Shown here in pieces: positions 27,545 to 37,321 of a stretch of 54,442 nucleotides of DNA. The stretch covers positions 1-54,442 of the forward strand of contig NZ_NKUF01000020.1 of the NCBI RefSeq assembly GCF_003206495.1, in the 5' to 3' direction. Origin of the DNA: Gluconacetobacter entanii. Lineage in GTDB: Bacteria > Pseudomonadota > Alphaproteobacteria > Acetobacterales > Acetobacteraceae. Both the position numbers and the translations under genes were made by a program. Each line of letters begins with the position of its first letter. Position 1 is the first letter of the stretch. The notes beneath the pieces are model-generated. The model made no database searches, was not told the origin of the DNA, and worked only from the letters and a program-made list of their open reading frames with translations.

Positions 27545-28129
27545 TCAGAAATGATCGACGTTGACGTTGCCGCCATCGGGGGTAGCCGCGCCATGCAGCG
27601 CGCGCATCAGGGCAGGTACATCATCGACCACATGGAACAGGCGACGCACGCTCGGCGATGCGAATCCATTTTCGATCGCGGATTCGATCATGGCCAGCAG
27701 CGGCCCCGCCCAACCCGCGATGTTGACGATGAAGATCGGCTTGTCATGCTGTTTCAACTGGCGCCACGTCATGATCTCGATCGTCTCGTCAAAGGTGCCA
27801 AGGCCGCCGGGCATCACCACGAAGACATCGGATTTAGAGAACATAAGCGCCTTGCGTTCATGCATGGAGGTCGTGACCGTCAGGTCCGTCACCCCTTCAT
27901 GCATGACTTCGCGGTCATGCAGGAATGCGGGGATGATCCCCGTCACCCGTCCCCCGGCCTTCAGCGTCGCGTCGGCCACGGCCCCCATCAGACCGACATG
28001 ACCCCCGCCATAGACCAGGCGGATCCCCGCCTGCCCCAGGCATGTGCCGAGTTCCGTGGCGGCATCATGGAATTCGGGCCGCACGCCAAAGCGCGATCCA
28101 CAGAATACAGCGGCCGAGGAAATGGACAT
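27545..28129 (-). CDS. LOG-family (TIGR00730) nucleotide phosphoribohydrolase
   Basis: A 194-residue Rossmann-fold protein of the LOG family, which cleaves nucleoside 5'-monophosphates to base and ribose 5-phosphate (cytokinin-activating in some organisms). It shows VFCGSRFG at the N-terminus, YGGGHVGLMG, the MHERK segment, and the family signature PGGLGTFDETIE. The ATG at 28129 has GGGAGA about ten bases upstream; a GTG at 28147 is also in frame. In the same orientation as the MFS gene upstream, with a gap of about 50 bp. Confidence 0.9.
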   Translation of the reverse strand: MSISSAAVFCGSRFGVRPEFHDAATELGTCLGQAGIRLVYGGGHVGLMGAVADATLKAGGRVTGIIPAFLHDREVMHEGVTDLTVTTSMHERKALMFSKSDVFVVMPGGLGTFDETIEIMTWRQLKQHDKPIFIVNIAGWAGPLLAMIESAIENGFASPSVRRLFHVVDDVPALMRALHGAATPDGGNVNVDHF

Positions 28130-28180
28130 ATCAGAGCAGTCTCCCACAAATCATGGCGATGGATATCCGGCCACGCGCCC

Positions 28181-29377
28181 TCATGCACGCGCCTGGCGCT
28201 GCAGGAGGATCGTGGTCGCGACCCCCGCCAGCGTAAACAGTGCGGACACCATGAACAACGCGCCATAGCCCATCGTCTGGATGACAAGGCCAAGCAGCGG
28301 TCCCGACAGGCCCACGGCGATATCAAGGAACACCGAAAACGCGCCAAGGGCCGCGCCACGGTTTTCCGGCCCGACCCGTGCGACCGCCAGCACGCCAAGG
28401 GCGGGAAACACGAGGGAGAATCCCGCCCCCGTCAGGGCCGCGCCGACATCGGCCATGAACACGCTGGAACAGCGCCACAGCACCAGCAGGCCGATCGTCT
28501 CCACAATAAGGGAGATCAGCGCCACGATCAGGCCGCCGCGCCGGTCGATCTGGCGTGCGAAGACGAAACGCACCAGCACGAACACGATCCCGAACGCCGC
28601 CAGCGCGATGGCAGCGCCATTCCAGTTCTGGTGCGCGAAAAACAGCGCAAGGCACGATGAAATGGTGCCAAACCCGACCGACCCGCACGCCAGCACCGCC
28701 CCATGCGGCAGGACGCGCCAGAAGACGGTGCGAAACGGCGTGGGCGGTCCCTTGTGCACCACGGGGGCCACGGGTTCGTATCCCAGCGCCATCAGGAACC
28801 CGATGAACGGCAGCAGCGCCGACAGGAACCCAACCAGCACCAGCCCCCCATAAGGCAGCGGCAGGCCCGAAAGCATCTGCCCGATCGGCGCGCCCAGCGC
28901 GATCCCGCCATAGGAGGTCACGCCATTCCATGAAATCACCTGCGCCGTGCGCGCGGCCCCCACGCGCCCGATGTTCCACATGATCGCGCCGGTCGCGGTC
29001 CAGCTTTCCCCGACGCCAAGGAACACGCGGCTGAAAATCAGCATCAGCGCCGACACCGCGGCATAATGGCGCAGCATGCCCGACGTCATCAGCATCACGC
29101 CCGACAGCGTGCAGACCACAAGGCCTATCACCACCGCCGGTTTCGCCCCGCGCCGGTCCGCCGCCTGCCCCGCCGAAGCGCGTGAGGCGAAGGTCGCGAG
29201 ATACTGCAGCGACACGGCGAAACCCGCGATGACCGTGTTGTATCCCAGCACCTGATGCACAAAGACCGGGATGACCGCCATCGGCAGCCCGATATCGATG
29301 TAACACAGCAGATTGAACAGGACGACGGCCAGAATCCGCCGTGTCGGTGACGCCGTGGACGTCTGCGGCAGGGTCAT
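28181..29377 (-). CDS. MFS transporter, YhhS-like
   Basis: 398 residues with twelve predicted helices. It resembles E. coli YhhS along its length: YIDIGLPMAVIPVFVHQVLG, SLQYLATFASRASAGQAADRRGAK, VISWNGVTSYGGIALGAPIG and the late block GAGFSLVFPALGV. YhhS-type carriers are putative arabinose/drug effluxers; the substrate here is unknown. The start at 29377 is close to the first helix. Gene-free DNA of 246 bp separates it from the divergent Nudix gene; nothing recognisable was seen in it. Confidence 0.88.
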   Translation of the reverse strand: MTLPQTSTASPTRRILAVVLFNLLCYIDIGLPMAVIPVFVHQVLGYNTVIAGFAVSLQYLATFASRASAGQAADRRGAKPAVVIGLVVCTLSGVMLMTSGMLRHYAAVSALMLIFSRVFLGVGESWTATGAIMWNIGRVGAARTAQVISWNGVTSYGGIALGAPIGQMLSGLPLPYGGLVLVGFLSALLPFIGFLMALGYEPVAPVVHKGPPTPFRTVFWRVLPHGAVLACGSVGFGTISSCLALFFAHQNWNGAAIALAAFGIVFVLVRFVFARQIDRRGGLIVALISLIVETIGLLVLWRCSSVFMADVGAALTGAGFSLVFPALGVLAVARVGPENRGAALGAFSVFLDIAVGLSGPLLGLVIQTMGYGALFMVSALFTLAGVATTILLQRQARA

Positions 29378-29623
29378 GATGCGATCGAAACTCCGGCTGG
29401 AACATACAGGTCACTGCGATACGGGCCATACCCGTCAGCCCGCATGAAGGAACATGCGGCGGCAGCAGTCATGCAATATCAGTAAACGGGCATAACGCAG
29501 GCAATACAAGCGCGTGACCCATGCACATAACACGATGCGCGTCGTGGTTGGCAGGACAGGGGGGTAACATATAACGTGTCCCGACGTCATCCAGCCAACA
29601 GGACAGCAGGCCCGCACGCCATC

Positions 29624-30208
29624 ATGACCGACACGCCCATTGACCCCACGCCCGACGCGGGTGGCTTCGTCACCGTATCAAGCCGCCTTGCCTATGAAAA
29701 CCCGTGGACCCGCCTGCGGGAGGACATCATCATCCGTCCCAATGGGCGCAAGGGCCTGTACGGCGTGGTCGAACGCGGGGATTTCGTCGTCATCCTGCCC
29801 CTGTGGGAGGAAGGCGGCAAACGCTTCGTCACGCTGATCCAGCAATACCGCTACCCCATCAAGCAGCGGATGTGGGAACTGCCGATGGGCATGTGGGAAA
29901 CCCGCCCCGACGCCAGCGCCGAGGACGTGGCCCGCGGCGAACTGCGCGAGGAGACGGGCCTTCTTGCGGAAACCATGCGCGACGCCGGCCTGATGTACCA
30001 GGGCGCGGGATACACCACGCAGAAGGGCCGCGCCTACCTCGCCACCGGACTGACGCAGGGGCCGCCCGCGCGCGAGGATACGGAGGAGGACATCACCTGC
30101 CACAAGGTCGCGCTGGAGGAGATAGAGGCGATGATCCGCGACGGGCGCATCACCTGCATGGTCACCATCGCAGCCTTCGGCCTGATCCGCGCGCAGGGCT
30201 GGATCTGA
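29624..30208 (+). CDS. Nudix hydrolase
   Basis: 194 residues. The Nudix box is recognisable as ARGELREETGLL (R-E-x2-E-E-x-G core: GELREETGLL), preceded by ELPMGMWE with a few extra residues between the Gly and the RE core. VIVERGDFVVI-type strand order and IQQYRYP resemble ADP-ribose/ADP-sugar pyrophosphatases. The substrate is therefore probably a nucleotide sugar but unproven. The ATG at 29624 is preferred; the in-frame start at 29576 adds 16 basic residues. Confidence 0.88.
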   Translation: MTDTPIDPTPDAGGFVTVSSRLAYENPWTRLREDIIIRPNGRKGLYGVVERGDFVVILPLWEEGGKRFVTLIQQYRYPIKQRMWELPMGMWETRPDASAEDVARGELREETGLLAETMRDAGLMYQGAGYTTQKGRAYLATGLTQGPPAREDTEEDITCHKVALEEIEAMIRDGRITCMVTIAAFGLIRAQGWI

Positions 30209-30269
30209 CCCCTTACTGAAACGCAAAGGAACCTCCGGCCACGCAAGCCAGAGGCTGCCTGATACAAGC

Positions 30270-30349
30270 AAAAGTTTTTGGTGAAGCTTTTTTCAAAAAG
30301 CTTCAAAGAACGCCGCCTTTTTGAAAAAAGGCGGCACCCAAAAACTTTT
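30270..30349. repeat. Double-hairpin intergenic repeat, best-preserved copy (type copy)
   Basis: An 80-bp element with three paired regions. Outer edges AAAAGTTTTTGG and CCCAAAAACTTTT pair with each other. Inside are a GAAGCTTTTT/AAAAAGCTTC hairpin and a GCCGCCTTTTT/AAAAAAGGCGGC hairpin, each with a tiny loop, joined by AAAGAAC. The whole could fold as a three-way junction. It lies between the convergent Nudix and MTHFR-family genes. Confidence 0.95.
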
Positions 30350-30363
30350 ATCACTTTTCCTTT

Positions 30364-31098
30364 TCAGACGTCACACAGCGGCACGAGATACCGTTGCAGG
30401 TTCACCCGCAGCGGCATGAGATAGACATTCCCCCCCTGTGCGCGCACCGTGCGCATCATCTGCCGGGCGAAGGCGATGTTCGCCTCCATCGTTGGCTCGA
30501 AATCATGGTGGAAGATGACATGGTTCGTCGTCTCCCAGTAGGAGCGCGAGCGCGGGCCGACGACGGGGGAAATACCCCAGAACACATTTTCCCCATGCAG
30601 CCAGTTCATGCACAGGTCCAGCATCCGCATGTCAAAGATCGGCTGTGTGAAGAACCCGACGGCCCCGGCCTCTTTCTTGCGCGCGATCGCCTCCATCTCC
30701 TGGTACGGCGCACGGCGGTACGGGTCGAACGCGGCATAGACCGACAGGTGCGGGGCCTCCGCACGGTAACGGCGGATGATGCTTTCGGTCGTGTTGGGAT
30801 AGGTCAGGTGACGCAGGTCCGATGGCGGATCGCCCTGCACCACCAGCACCGCCTCCAGCCCCTCCTGCCCCACGCCCGGCAGGGGCGCGTCGGGGGCTAT
30901 GTCGATGGCGCGGATATGCGGGATCACGTTGGGGAAATGCGGGCGCACCAGCGCCGCCGCGTCCCAACTGCGCAGGGGAAAGCGCAGCAGGTCGGGAATG
31001 TTGATCATGTCCGCAAGGGGGAAGCACGACCGCACCTCCGCCGCGTCACGCAGCAGGGTTTCGGTATCGCGGGGGATCAGTTCGACGGAAACATGCAT
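30364..31098 (-). CDS. Methylenetetrahydrofolate reductase-family protein
   Basis: 244 residues in the MTHFR TIM-barrel superfamily. It has VSVELIPRDTE at the N-terminus, IPHIRAID, LVVQGDPPSD in place of the usual ALRGDPP, and GFFTQPIFD matching the FITQ-x-FD flavoprotein block. It is shorter than typical MetF (about 290) and diverged. It begins directly at the folD stop (TGATG at 31100-31096), so it is translationally coupled to folD. A role in one-carbon metabolism on 5,10-methylene-THF follows from context. GTG at 31101 is an alternative start. Confidence 0.82.
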   Translation of the reverse strand: MHVSVELIPRDTETLLRDAAEVRSCFPLADMINIPDLLRFPLRSWDAAALVRPHFPNVIPHIRAIDIAPDAPLPGVGQEGLEAVLVVQGDPPSDLRHLTYPNTTESIIRRYRAEAPHLSVYAAFDPYRRAPYQEMEAIARKKEAGAVGFFTQPIFDMRMLDLCMNWLHGENVFWGISPVVGPRSRSYWETTNHVIFHHDFEPTMEANIAFARQMMRTVRAQGGNVYLMPLRVNLQRYLVPLCDV

Positions 31099-32039
31099 CA
31101 CACGCTTCCTCCCGCGCCTTCGACCAGTTCACGCGCCGCCTGCATCGTGTTGCGCAGCAGGCAGGCGATCGTCATCGGGCCGACGCCACCGGGAACCGGG
31201 GTGATCTGTCCCGCGATGCGGCGGGCTTCGTCAAACACCACATCCCCCACCAGCCGCGTCTTGCCATTATCCAGCCGCACGCGGGAGATGCCGACATCGA
31301 TCACGGTCGCGCCGGGCTTGATCCATTCGCCCGTCACCAGTCCGCTGCACCCGGTCGCAACCACCAGGATATCCGCCTGCCGCGCCAGCGCCTGCGGGTT
31401 GCGCGTGTCGATATGCGCGACGGTCACGGTGCAGCCTTCACGCAGCAGCAGTTGCGCCATGGGACGGCCGACAAGGTTCGACGCCCCGACCACCATGGCG
31501 TTGAGGCCCCGCAGGTTCCCGACATAGGATTTCAGCAGCAGCAGGCACCCCAGCGGCGTGCATGGCACGATCCCCGGCAGGCCAAGGGCAAGGCGCCCCG
31601 CATTGACCACGCCCAGACCATCCACATCCTTGCGCGGGTCGATGGCGTTGGTCACCGCCACGGGGTCAAGCCCACCCGGCAGCGGCAACTGCACAAGGAT
31701 GCCGTGGATTTCAGGATCGACATTCAGCCGCCCGATCAGGGCGAGCAGTTCCTCCTGCGATGTCGTCTCCGGCAGCATGTGCATGAACGACCGCATGCCC
31801 GCGCGGTGGGTCTGCAACGCCTTGTTGCGGACATAGACCTCGCTTGCGGGATCATTGCCGACCAGCACCACCGCAAGGCCGGGCGTCACCTGATGGCGGG
31901 CATAGAACGTGCGCACGTCCTCCGCGATGTCCTGCGTCAGGCGGTTGGCGAATCCCTTGCCATCAATCAGGCGGGCTTCTCCCGGTGTGGACGCCCCGGA
32001 TACGGACATCTGTGGATCGGATGATACTGGACCGGTCAT
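31098..32039 (-). CDS. folD: Bifunctional methylene-THF dehydrogenase / methenyl-THF cyclohydrolase
   Basis: Interconverts 5,10-methylene-, methenyl- and 10-formyl-tetrahydrofolate. 313 residues. Diagnostic blocks are [17 protein letters not shown] (catalytic Tyr/Lys), [21 protein letters not shown], the Rossmann loop [17 protein letters not shown] and the C-terminal [15 protein letters not shown]. The ATG at 32039 has a strong GGAGG about seven bases upstream. The ~25-residue Ser/Pro-rich N-terminal extension is longer than usual. It is coupled to the MTHFR-family gene downstream. Confidence 0.97.
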   Translation of the reverse strand: MTGPVSSDPQMSVSGASTPGEARLIDGKGFANRLTQDIAEDVRTFYARHQVTPGLAVVLVGNDPASEVYVRNKALQTHRAGMRSFMHMLPETTSQEELLALIGRLNVDPEIHGILVQLPLPGGLDPVAVTNAIDPRKDVDGLGVVNAGRLALGLPGIVPCTPLGCLLLLKSYVGNLRGLNAMVVGASNLVGRPMAQLLLREGCTVTVAHIDTRNPQALARQADILVVATGCSGLVTGEWIKPGATVIDVGISRVRLDNGKTRLVGDVVFDEARRIAGQITPVPGGVGPMTIACLLRNTMQAARELVEGAGGSV

Positions 32040-32143
32040 AACCCCTCCGCGACTTGCAACACGACGCACAGCAGATACGCAAGAAGTCAGGCCGCGACAA
32101 TCACCTTTGGGGATTGTTTCAAAAAACCGCCGATAAACATAAT

Positions 32144-32225
32144 AAAAGTTTTCGGGTGCCGCCTTTTGATCGAGAAAGGCGGCGTCTTCCGAAGCTTTTT
32201 GAAAAAAGCTTCACCAAAAACTTTT
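32144..32225. repeat. Double-hairpin intergenic repeat, full copy
   Basis: AAAAGTTTTCGGGTGCCGCC edge and GC-arm with a TGATCGAG loop, GAAGCTTTTT/AAAAAGCTTC arm, CACCAAAAACTTTT closing edge. Same orientation as the copy at 25813. It lies between folD and the degP-type gene, both minus strand. Confidence 0.9.
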
Positions 32226-32238
32226 GGACGATTGGCAT

Positions 32239-32268
32239 AAAAAAAACCGGGGGACATGCCCCCGGTTT
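32239..32268 (-). terminator. Rho-independent terminator after the DegP-type protease gene
   Basis: On the minus strand: GGGAAACCGGGGG-CATG-TCCCCCGG followed by eight T residues, 44 bp beyond the protease stop codon. A perfect GC stem with a T-run. Confidence 0.92.
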
Positions 32269-32311
32269 CCCTTAGCCGGAAATGTTATCGCACCTGATGG
32301 TGGAATACGGC

Positions 32312-33856
32312 TTACTGGTCGTCGTCGTCATCGCTGCCATTGTCGTTGTCATCGCTGCCGGGCGTCACCGCGACGAAGATGCTCTGCCCGTTGCGCACGA
32401 CCCGCAGAAGGACGGAATGGTTGATCTCCAGCGCCTGGCGGATGGCAGACACGGTGGCGCGGGGATTTTCCACCGGCTTGTTGCCCACCGCCTGGATCAC
32501 GTCACCGGCATGGATGCCCGCCTGCTCCGCCGAGGAACCGGGCTGCACGTCGCTGACGACGACACCATGGACATTCTCGTCAAGGCCAAGCTGCTGGCGC
32601 GCATCCGGCGTCAGCGGCGCGAGCGAGACGCCAAGGCGCGGTCCCTTGTCCTCGGCATGGTCATCGCCGATGGTCCCGTCGGCCGAACCGCCCTTGCCAA
32701 GGTTGGCGATGGTCACGCTCGCCGTCTGGGGCTTGTTGTTGCGCAGGTATCCGACCGTCACCTTGGTCCCCGGCACGACGGACGCCACCTTGACCGCGAG
32801 CGTATGGGGCGTGTCGATCTTCTGCCCGTTCAGGTCGGTCACGACGTCACCCGCCTTGATCCCAGCCTTTTCCGCCGGGCTGCCGGCGCTGACGCTGGCG
32901 ACAAGGGCACCTGCTGCAGGCGCGCCATTGACGGATTTCAGGCCCAGCGCCGTGGCCATGGACGGCGTGATCGCCTGCGCCGTGACGCCAAGATAGCCGC
33001 GCGTGACATGGCCGGTCTTCTCAAGCTGTTCCACCACGTTCTTGACCGTGTCGGACGGGATGGCGAAGCCGATGCCGATCGACCCGCCAGACGGCGACAG
33101 GATGGCGGTGTTCACGCCCACGACCTTGCCGTCCTGCGTGAACAGCGGGCCGCCGGAGTTGCCACGGTTGATCGGGGCGTCGATCTGGATGAAGGAATCA
33201 TACGGACCATCGCCGATGTCGCGCCCGCGCGCGGAGACGATGCCCGCCGTCACCGTGCCGCCCAGGCCATAGGGATTGCCCACCGCGACAACCCATTCAC
33301 CCGGCTCCACCTTGTCGGAATCGCCCAGTTCGATGAAGCGCAGCTTGCCCGACGGCGTGACCTTGAGCAGCGCGATGTCGGTCTTGGAATCCCGGCCGAC
33401 GATCTTGGCCGGCAGGCTGGTGCCGTCATCGAGCGTCACCGTCACCTTCGTCGCGCCATTCACGACATGGTTGTTGGTCACGACATAGCCATCGGCGGAA
33501 ATGACGAAGCCCGACCCGCGGTCCTCCACGTCATGGTGCTGCTGCGGCATCATCTGGAACGGGAAGGGGAACGGAAAGCCGCCGGGCATGCCGCCGCCCA
33601 TTTCCTCGCCCGTGTCGGCATTGTGGATCTTGGCCGTGATGGAGACGACGGCGGGTTTCACCTGCTTGACGAGGTTGACGAAATTCGGAAGCTGCTGGAC
33701 CTGGGTATCAGGCCGGATGACGCCGCTGTCATCCGCGCGGGCGCAGGGCGCACCGGCCACCGTCCCGCCCAGCAGGCTGCTGGCAAGCAACGTGGCGAGG
33801 AGTGCCCCGCGCGCCGGGCGGGGGAAAAGGGTTTTCGGCTTTACTGCGTCTGACAT
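32312..33856 (-). CDS. degP: Do-family (DegP/HtrA-like) periplasmic serine protease
   Basis: Periplasmic quality-control protease/chaperone, 514 residues. An N-terminal signal segment (GALLATLLASSLLGG... A-R-A) is followed by a trypsin-like domain. The catalytic triad is His130 (TNNHVV), Asp160 (SKTDIALLK) and Ser234 (GNSGGPL). Two PDZ domains follow (about 300-390 and 410-500). The Q-loop region is rich in Pro/Phe/Gly/Met (MPGGFPFPFPFQMMPQQ). The tail is acidic (DDNDNGSDDDDD). The ATG at 33856 is chosen for the AGGGA just upstream; ATG 33871 is possible. Confidence 0.94.
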   Translation of the reverse strand: MSDAVKPKTLFPRPARGALLATLLASSLLGGTVAGAPCARADDSGVIRPDTQVQQLPNFVNLVKQVKPAVVSITAKIHNADTGEEMGGGMPGGFPFPFPFQMMPQQHHDVEDRGSGFVISADGYVVTNNHVVNGATKVTVTLDDGTSLPAKIVGRDSKTDIALLKVTPSGKLRFIELGDSDKVEPGEWVVAVGNPYGLGGTVTAGIVSARGRDIGDGPYDSFIQIDAPINRGNSGGPLFTQDGKVVGVNTAILSPSGGSIGIGFAIPSDTVKNVVEQLEKTGHVTRGYLGVTAQAITPSMATALGLKSVNGAPAAGALVASVSAGSPAEKAGIKAGDVVTDLNGQKIDTPHTLAVKVASVVPGTKVTVGYLRNNKPQTASVTIANLGKGGSADGTIGDDHAEDKGPRLGVSLAPLTPDARQQLGLDENVHGVVVSDVQPGSSAEQAGIHAGDVIQAVGNKPVENPRATVSAIRQALEINHSVLLRVVRNGQSIFVAVTPGSDDNDNGSDDDDDQ

Positions 33857-34036
33857 GGCATCCCTGAACATCTTGGTCTGATCTCGCTTGCGTCGGACTG
33901 GGCCGTCCCGACCGGGGTTACAGTCCCATCGCCCGCACTGTGACGCAAGAGAACCAACCCCTCTTATACCACCGCATGAAAGATACGTTAGATTACACGG
34001 CGTAACGCCCGGCCCCATCCCACGGGATGCGCCCCT

Positions 34037-34540
34037 TCAGGACATGCGGCGCGCGCCGAAAAATGCCCGCAGCATGGCCTGCGCCTCACGCTCGCGCAGG
34101 CCGCCAATGGTTTCGGGCCGGTGCAGGCAGCCGGGACGGGCGAACAGGCGCGGCCCGTGCTCCACCCCGCCGCCCTTGGGGTCATAGGCCCCGAACAGGA
34201 TGCGCCCGATGCGGAAATGCACCGCCGCCCCCGCGCACATCGGACAGGGTTCGAGCGTGACATACAGCGCGCAGTCCGCAAGGCGCTGCCCGCCCCGCAC
34301 GCGCACCGCCTCACGCAGGGCCAGCATCTCCGCATGGGCGGAGGGATCATGCAGTTCCTCCGTCCGGTTGCCCGCGCGCGCAAGGACGGTGCCACCGGGG
34401 CCGACCACCACCGCCCCCACCGGCACCTCCCCGCGCGAAGCTGCGGCCCGTGCCTCGGCAAAGGCAAGGGACATCGGGTCACGTGTGCTCCCAGGGGCGT
34501 GTCCAGGCGCTGCATCGGGGAAGGAGGGGTGCGGCATCAT
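34037..34540 (-). CDS. tadA: tRNA-adenosine deaminase TadA-like nucleoside deaminase
   Basis: Converts A34 to inosine in tRNA-Arg(ACG) in characterised members. 167 residues from the ATG at 34540. Zinc and catalytic residues: HAE at 69-71 and PCPMC with cysteines 99 and 102. AFFGARR at the C-terminus fits TadA. ATG 34537 or 34474 (MSLAFAEA) are alternatives, the latter nearer the usual start; none has a strong ribosome-binding site. Genome-wide there is normally one tadA, so a different deaminase role is possible but less likely. Confidence 0.88.
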   Translation of the reverse strand: MMPHPSFPDAAPGHAPGSTRDPMSLAFAEARAAASRGEVPVGAVVVGPGGTVLARAGNRTEELHDPSAHAEMLALREAVRVRGGQRLADCALYVTLEPCPMCAGAAVHFRIGRILFGAYDPKGGGVEHGPRLFARPGCLHRPETIGGLREREAQAMLRAFFGARRMS

Positions 34541-34887
34541 GTCATGATAGCGCGTCTGCAACCCTTCGGGCCATCATGACGTTGCCGACATGTAACGGGG
34601 GCGGGCAGATGGGGCCGCACCGGGGCACACCGGCGACCCATGGGGCACCGCACAGTCCGTTACCGTGCAAAAACACAACAACAGTGCAAATTCATGTCAG
34701 GAAACCGCCATTTTCATGGACATTTCATGATCCGGGCTGCCATCCTGCCTTGTATATCGTCACGTTCTGTAACATTCTGTAATCAGGGAAACCGACTTCA
34801 CCCGCGCGTCACCTCCGGCGAGGTTTTCCGCACTCCACTGCGGATCACACGGCATCGGCGCGCATGACAGCACACGGGAGAAAGGGC
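34541..34887. other. Gene-free region between tadA and the small peptide gene
   Basis: 347 bp, noticeably lower in GC in its second half (34675-34800), with no recognisable gene, repeat or terminator. It probably contains the promoters for tadA (minus) and the downstream plus-strand genes. I saw no clear -35/-10 pair. Confidence 0.4.
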
Positions 34888-35022
34888 ATGCATACGCTTA
34901 CGCTGATTCTGACCACTGCCGCGATTGTTGCAGGCATGGCCATCGCGGACGCACCCCGTGGCATCCGCCGCTCCGAAGCCTGTTCCGTCGCATGCAGCCT
35001 CTCCCCCGTGGGGCAGCAGTAA
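34888..35022 (+). CDS. 44-residue secreted or membrane peptide
   Basis: A short frame with an excellent ribosome-binding site (GGGAGAAAGG just upstream of ATG 34888). It encodes a hydrophobic N-terminal helix (MHTLTLILTTAAIVAGMAIA), then a short basic/polar segment with two cysteines spaced CSVAC. It could be a small exported peptide with a disulphide or a membrane peptide. I do not recognise it. It lies about 90 bp upstream of the C26 amidase gene. Confidence 0.45.
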   Translation: MHTLTLILTTAAIVAGMAIADAPRGIRRSEACSVACSLSPVGQQ

Positions 35023-35111
35023 TGGGACGGCCCTAGGCGGGGCCTGTTGGGACGACACGGGACGGGCGCAGGCGCATTTCCTTTCCTTGCGAATTATTCT
35101 AGGGAAACGGA

Positions 35112-35845
35112 ATGGATACGTCCCCTCCCCTGATCGGCGTGACACTGGACTGCGAACCGCCCTGCCCCCCGCAGCGCGGTGGCTATTCACGCTATCCGTG
35201 GTATGCGCTGCGCTGCAACTATATGGAGGCCGTCACGGCGGCGGGGGGACTGCCGGTCGGCCTGCCCCATGACGCGGCGCAGGCAGCGGACATGGTCGCG
35301 CGACTCGATGGCCTGATCGTCACGGGCGGCGCGTTCGACATCGCACCCGACCTGTATGATGGCGGCGATGCCCACCCCACCGTCACGACGAAATCCACGC
35401 GCACCACCGCCGAACTGGCGCTGGTGGAGGCGGCGTTGCGCATGGGGCGGCCGATCCTTGGCATATGTGGCGGGGAACAGTTGCTGGCGGTTGCGCTGGG
35501 CGGCACACTGATACAGCATATCCCCGACACCATCACGGCCCCCCTGCCCCATGAACAGCCCAACCCGCGACACGAGGCCGGGCACGAGGTCACCATCGTC
35601 CCCGGCACACGCCTTGCGCACATCACGCGCGCCACCCGCATGGCGGTCAATTCGTCCCACCACCAGGCCATAGCCACCCCCGGCCGCGCCATCGTCAGCG
35701 CCGTCGCCCCCGATGGCGTGATCGAGGCCGTGGAACTGCCGGGCCATCCCTTCTGCATCGGGGTGCAATGGCATCCCGAATTCGGCATATCGGCAGGCGA
35801 CCGCCTCCTGTTCGATGCCCTGATCGACGCTTCGAGACACACAGA

Positions 35846-35849
<4 letters not shown>
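35112..35849 (+). CDS. Class I glutamine amidotransferase-like (peptidase C26 / PuuD-type) hydrolase
   Basis: 245 residues. It has the gamma-glutamyl hydrolase fold: nucleophile Cys119 in ILGICGGEQLL and the catalytic His/Glu near the end in GVQWHPEF, with VNSSHHQAI between. PuuD-type members cleave gamma-glutamyl-GABA in putrescine breakdown; other members act on folate or unknown gamma-glutamyl compounds. No puu genes are nearby, so the substrate is unknown. Its stop overlaps the pseudouridine synthase start by 4 bp. Confidence 0.88.
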
Positions 35850-36622
<773 letters not shown>

Positions 36623-36632
36623 CGGCCCGCGC

Positions 36633-37208
36633 ATGAGGATCGTCGCCGGACGTTTCCGTGGCCGCGCCCTGCGTGCGCCACCGGGCCGTGTGACGCGCCC
36701 GACCGCCGACAGGGTGCGCCAGGCGCTGTTCGACATGCTGATGCACGCGCCATGGGCCGGGCGCGACCGGGTCGAGGGCGCGCAGGTGATCGACGGATTC
36801 GCAGGCACCGGTGGGCTGGGGCTGGAGGCCCTGTCGCGTGGGGCGGCGGGTGCGCTGTTCATCGAAAGCGACCGCAACGCGCTGTCGGCCCTGCGCGACA
36901 ATATCGCGGCCTGCGGGGCGCAGGCCATGGCGCAGGTGCGGGCATGGAACATGACGCGCCTGCCCCCCCGTGGCGCGGCGGCCGCGGCGGATCTGGTGTT
37001 CCTTGACCCGCCCTATGGCCGCGACCTGCCGGCCGCCGCCCTCGCCACGCTCGAACGCGGCGGGTGGATCGCGCCCGGCGCGCTGGTGATCGTGGAAACG
37101 GCCGCTGACGAGGCCCCGCCAATCGCCCCCGAACACCTGCTGGCGCAGCGCGAACATGGCGCGGCACGCCTGTCGGTCTGGCGGTACGAGGACGGCCGGG
37201 CACGATAA
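36633..37208 (+). CDS. rsmD: 16S rRNA (guanine966-N2)-methyltransferase
   Basis: SAM-dependent methyltransferase acting on G966 of 16S rRNA. 191 residues, usual length. It shows MRIVAGRFRGRALRAP at the start (typical), RPTADRVRQALFDML, the SAM loop VIDGFAGTGGLGLEALSRGA and the N6/N2-methylase motif FLDPPYG. It follows the pseudouridine synthase directly, a common pairing. Confidence 0.95.
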   Translation: MRIVAGRFRGRALRAPPGRVTRPTADRVRQALFDMLMHAPWAGRDRVEGAQVIDGFAGTGGLGLEALSRGAAGALFIESDRNALSALRDNIAACGAQAMAQVRAWNMTRLPPRGAAAAADLVFLDPPYGRDLPAAALATLERGGWIAPGALVIVETAADEAPPIAPEHLLAQREHGAARLSVWRYEDGRAR

Positions 37209-37321
37209 TTTCGTCCATAAAAGACGCAACCGCCCTTCTTTCACCCGCCATCGCCGCGTTATAGTCCCCTTTGCGCAGGGATGCATGGGCTTGGGCCCGG
37301 CCCACCCCGCCCGGATTTTTC

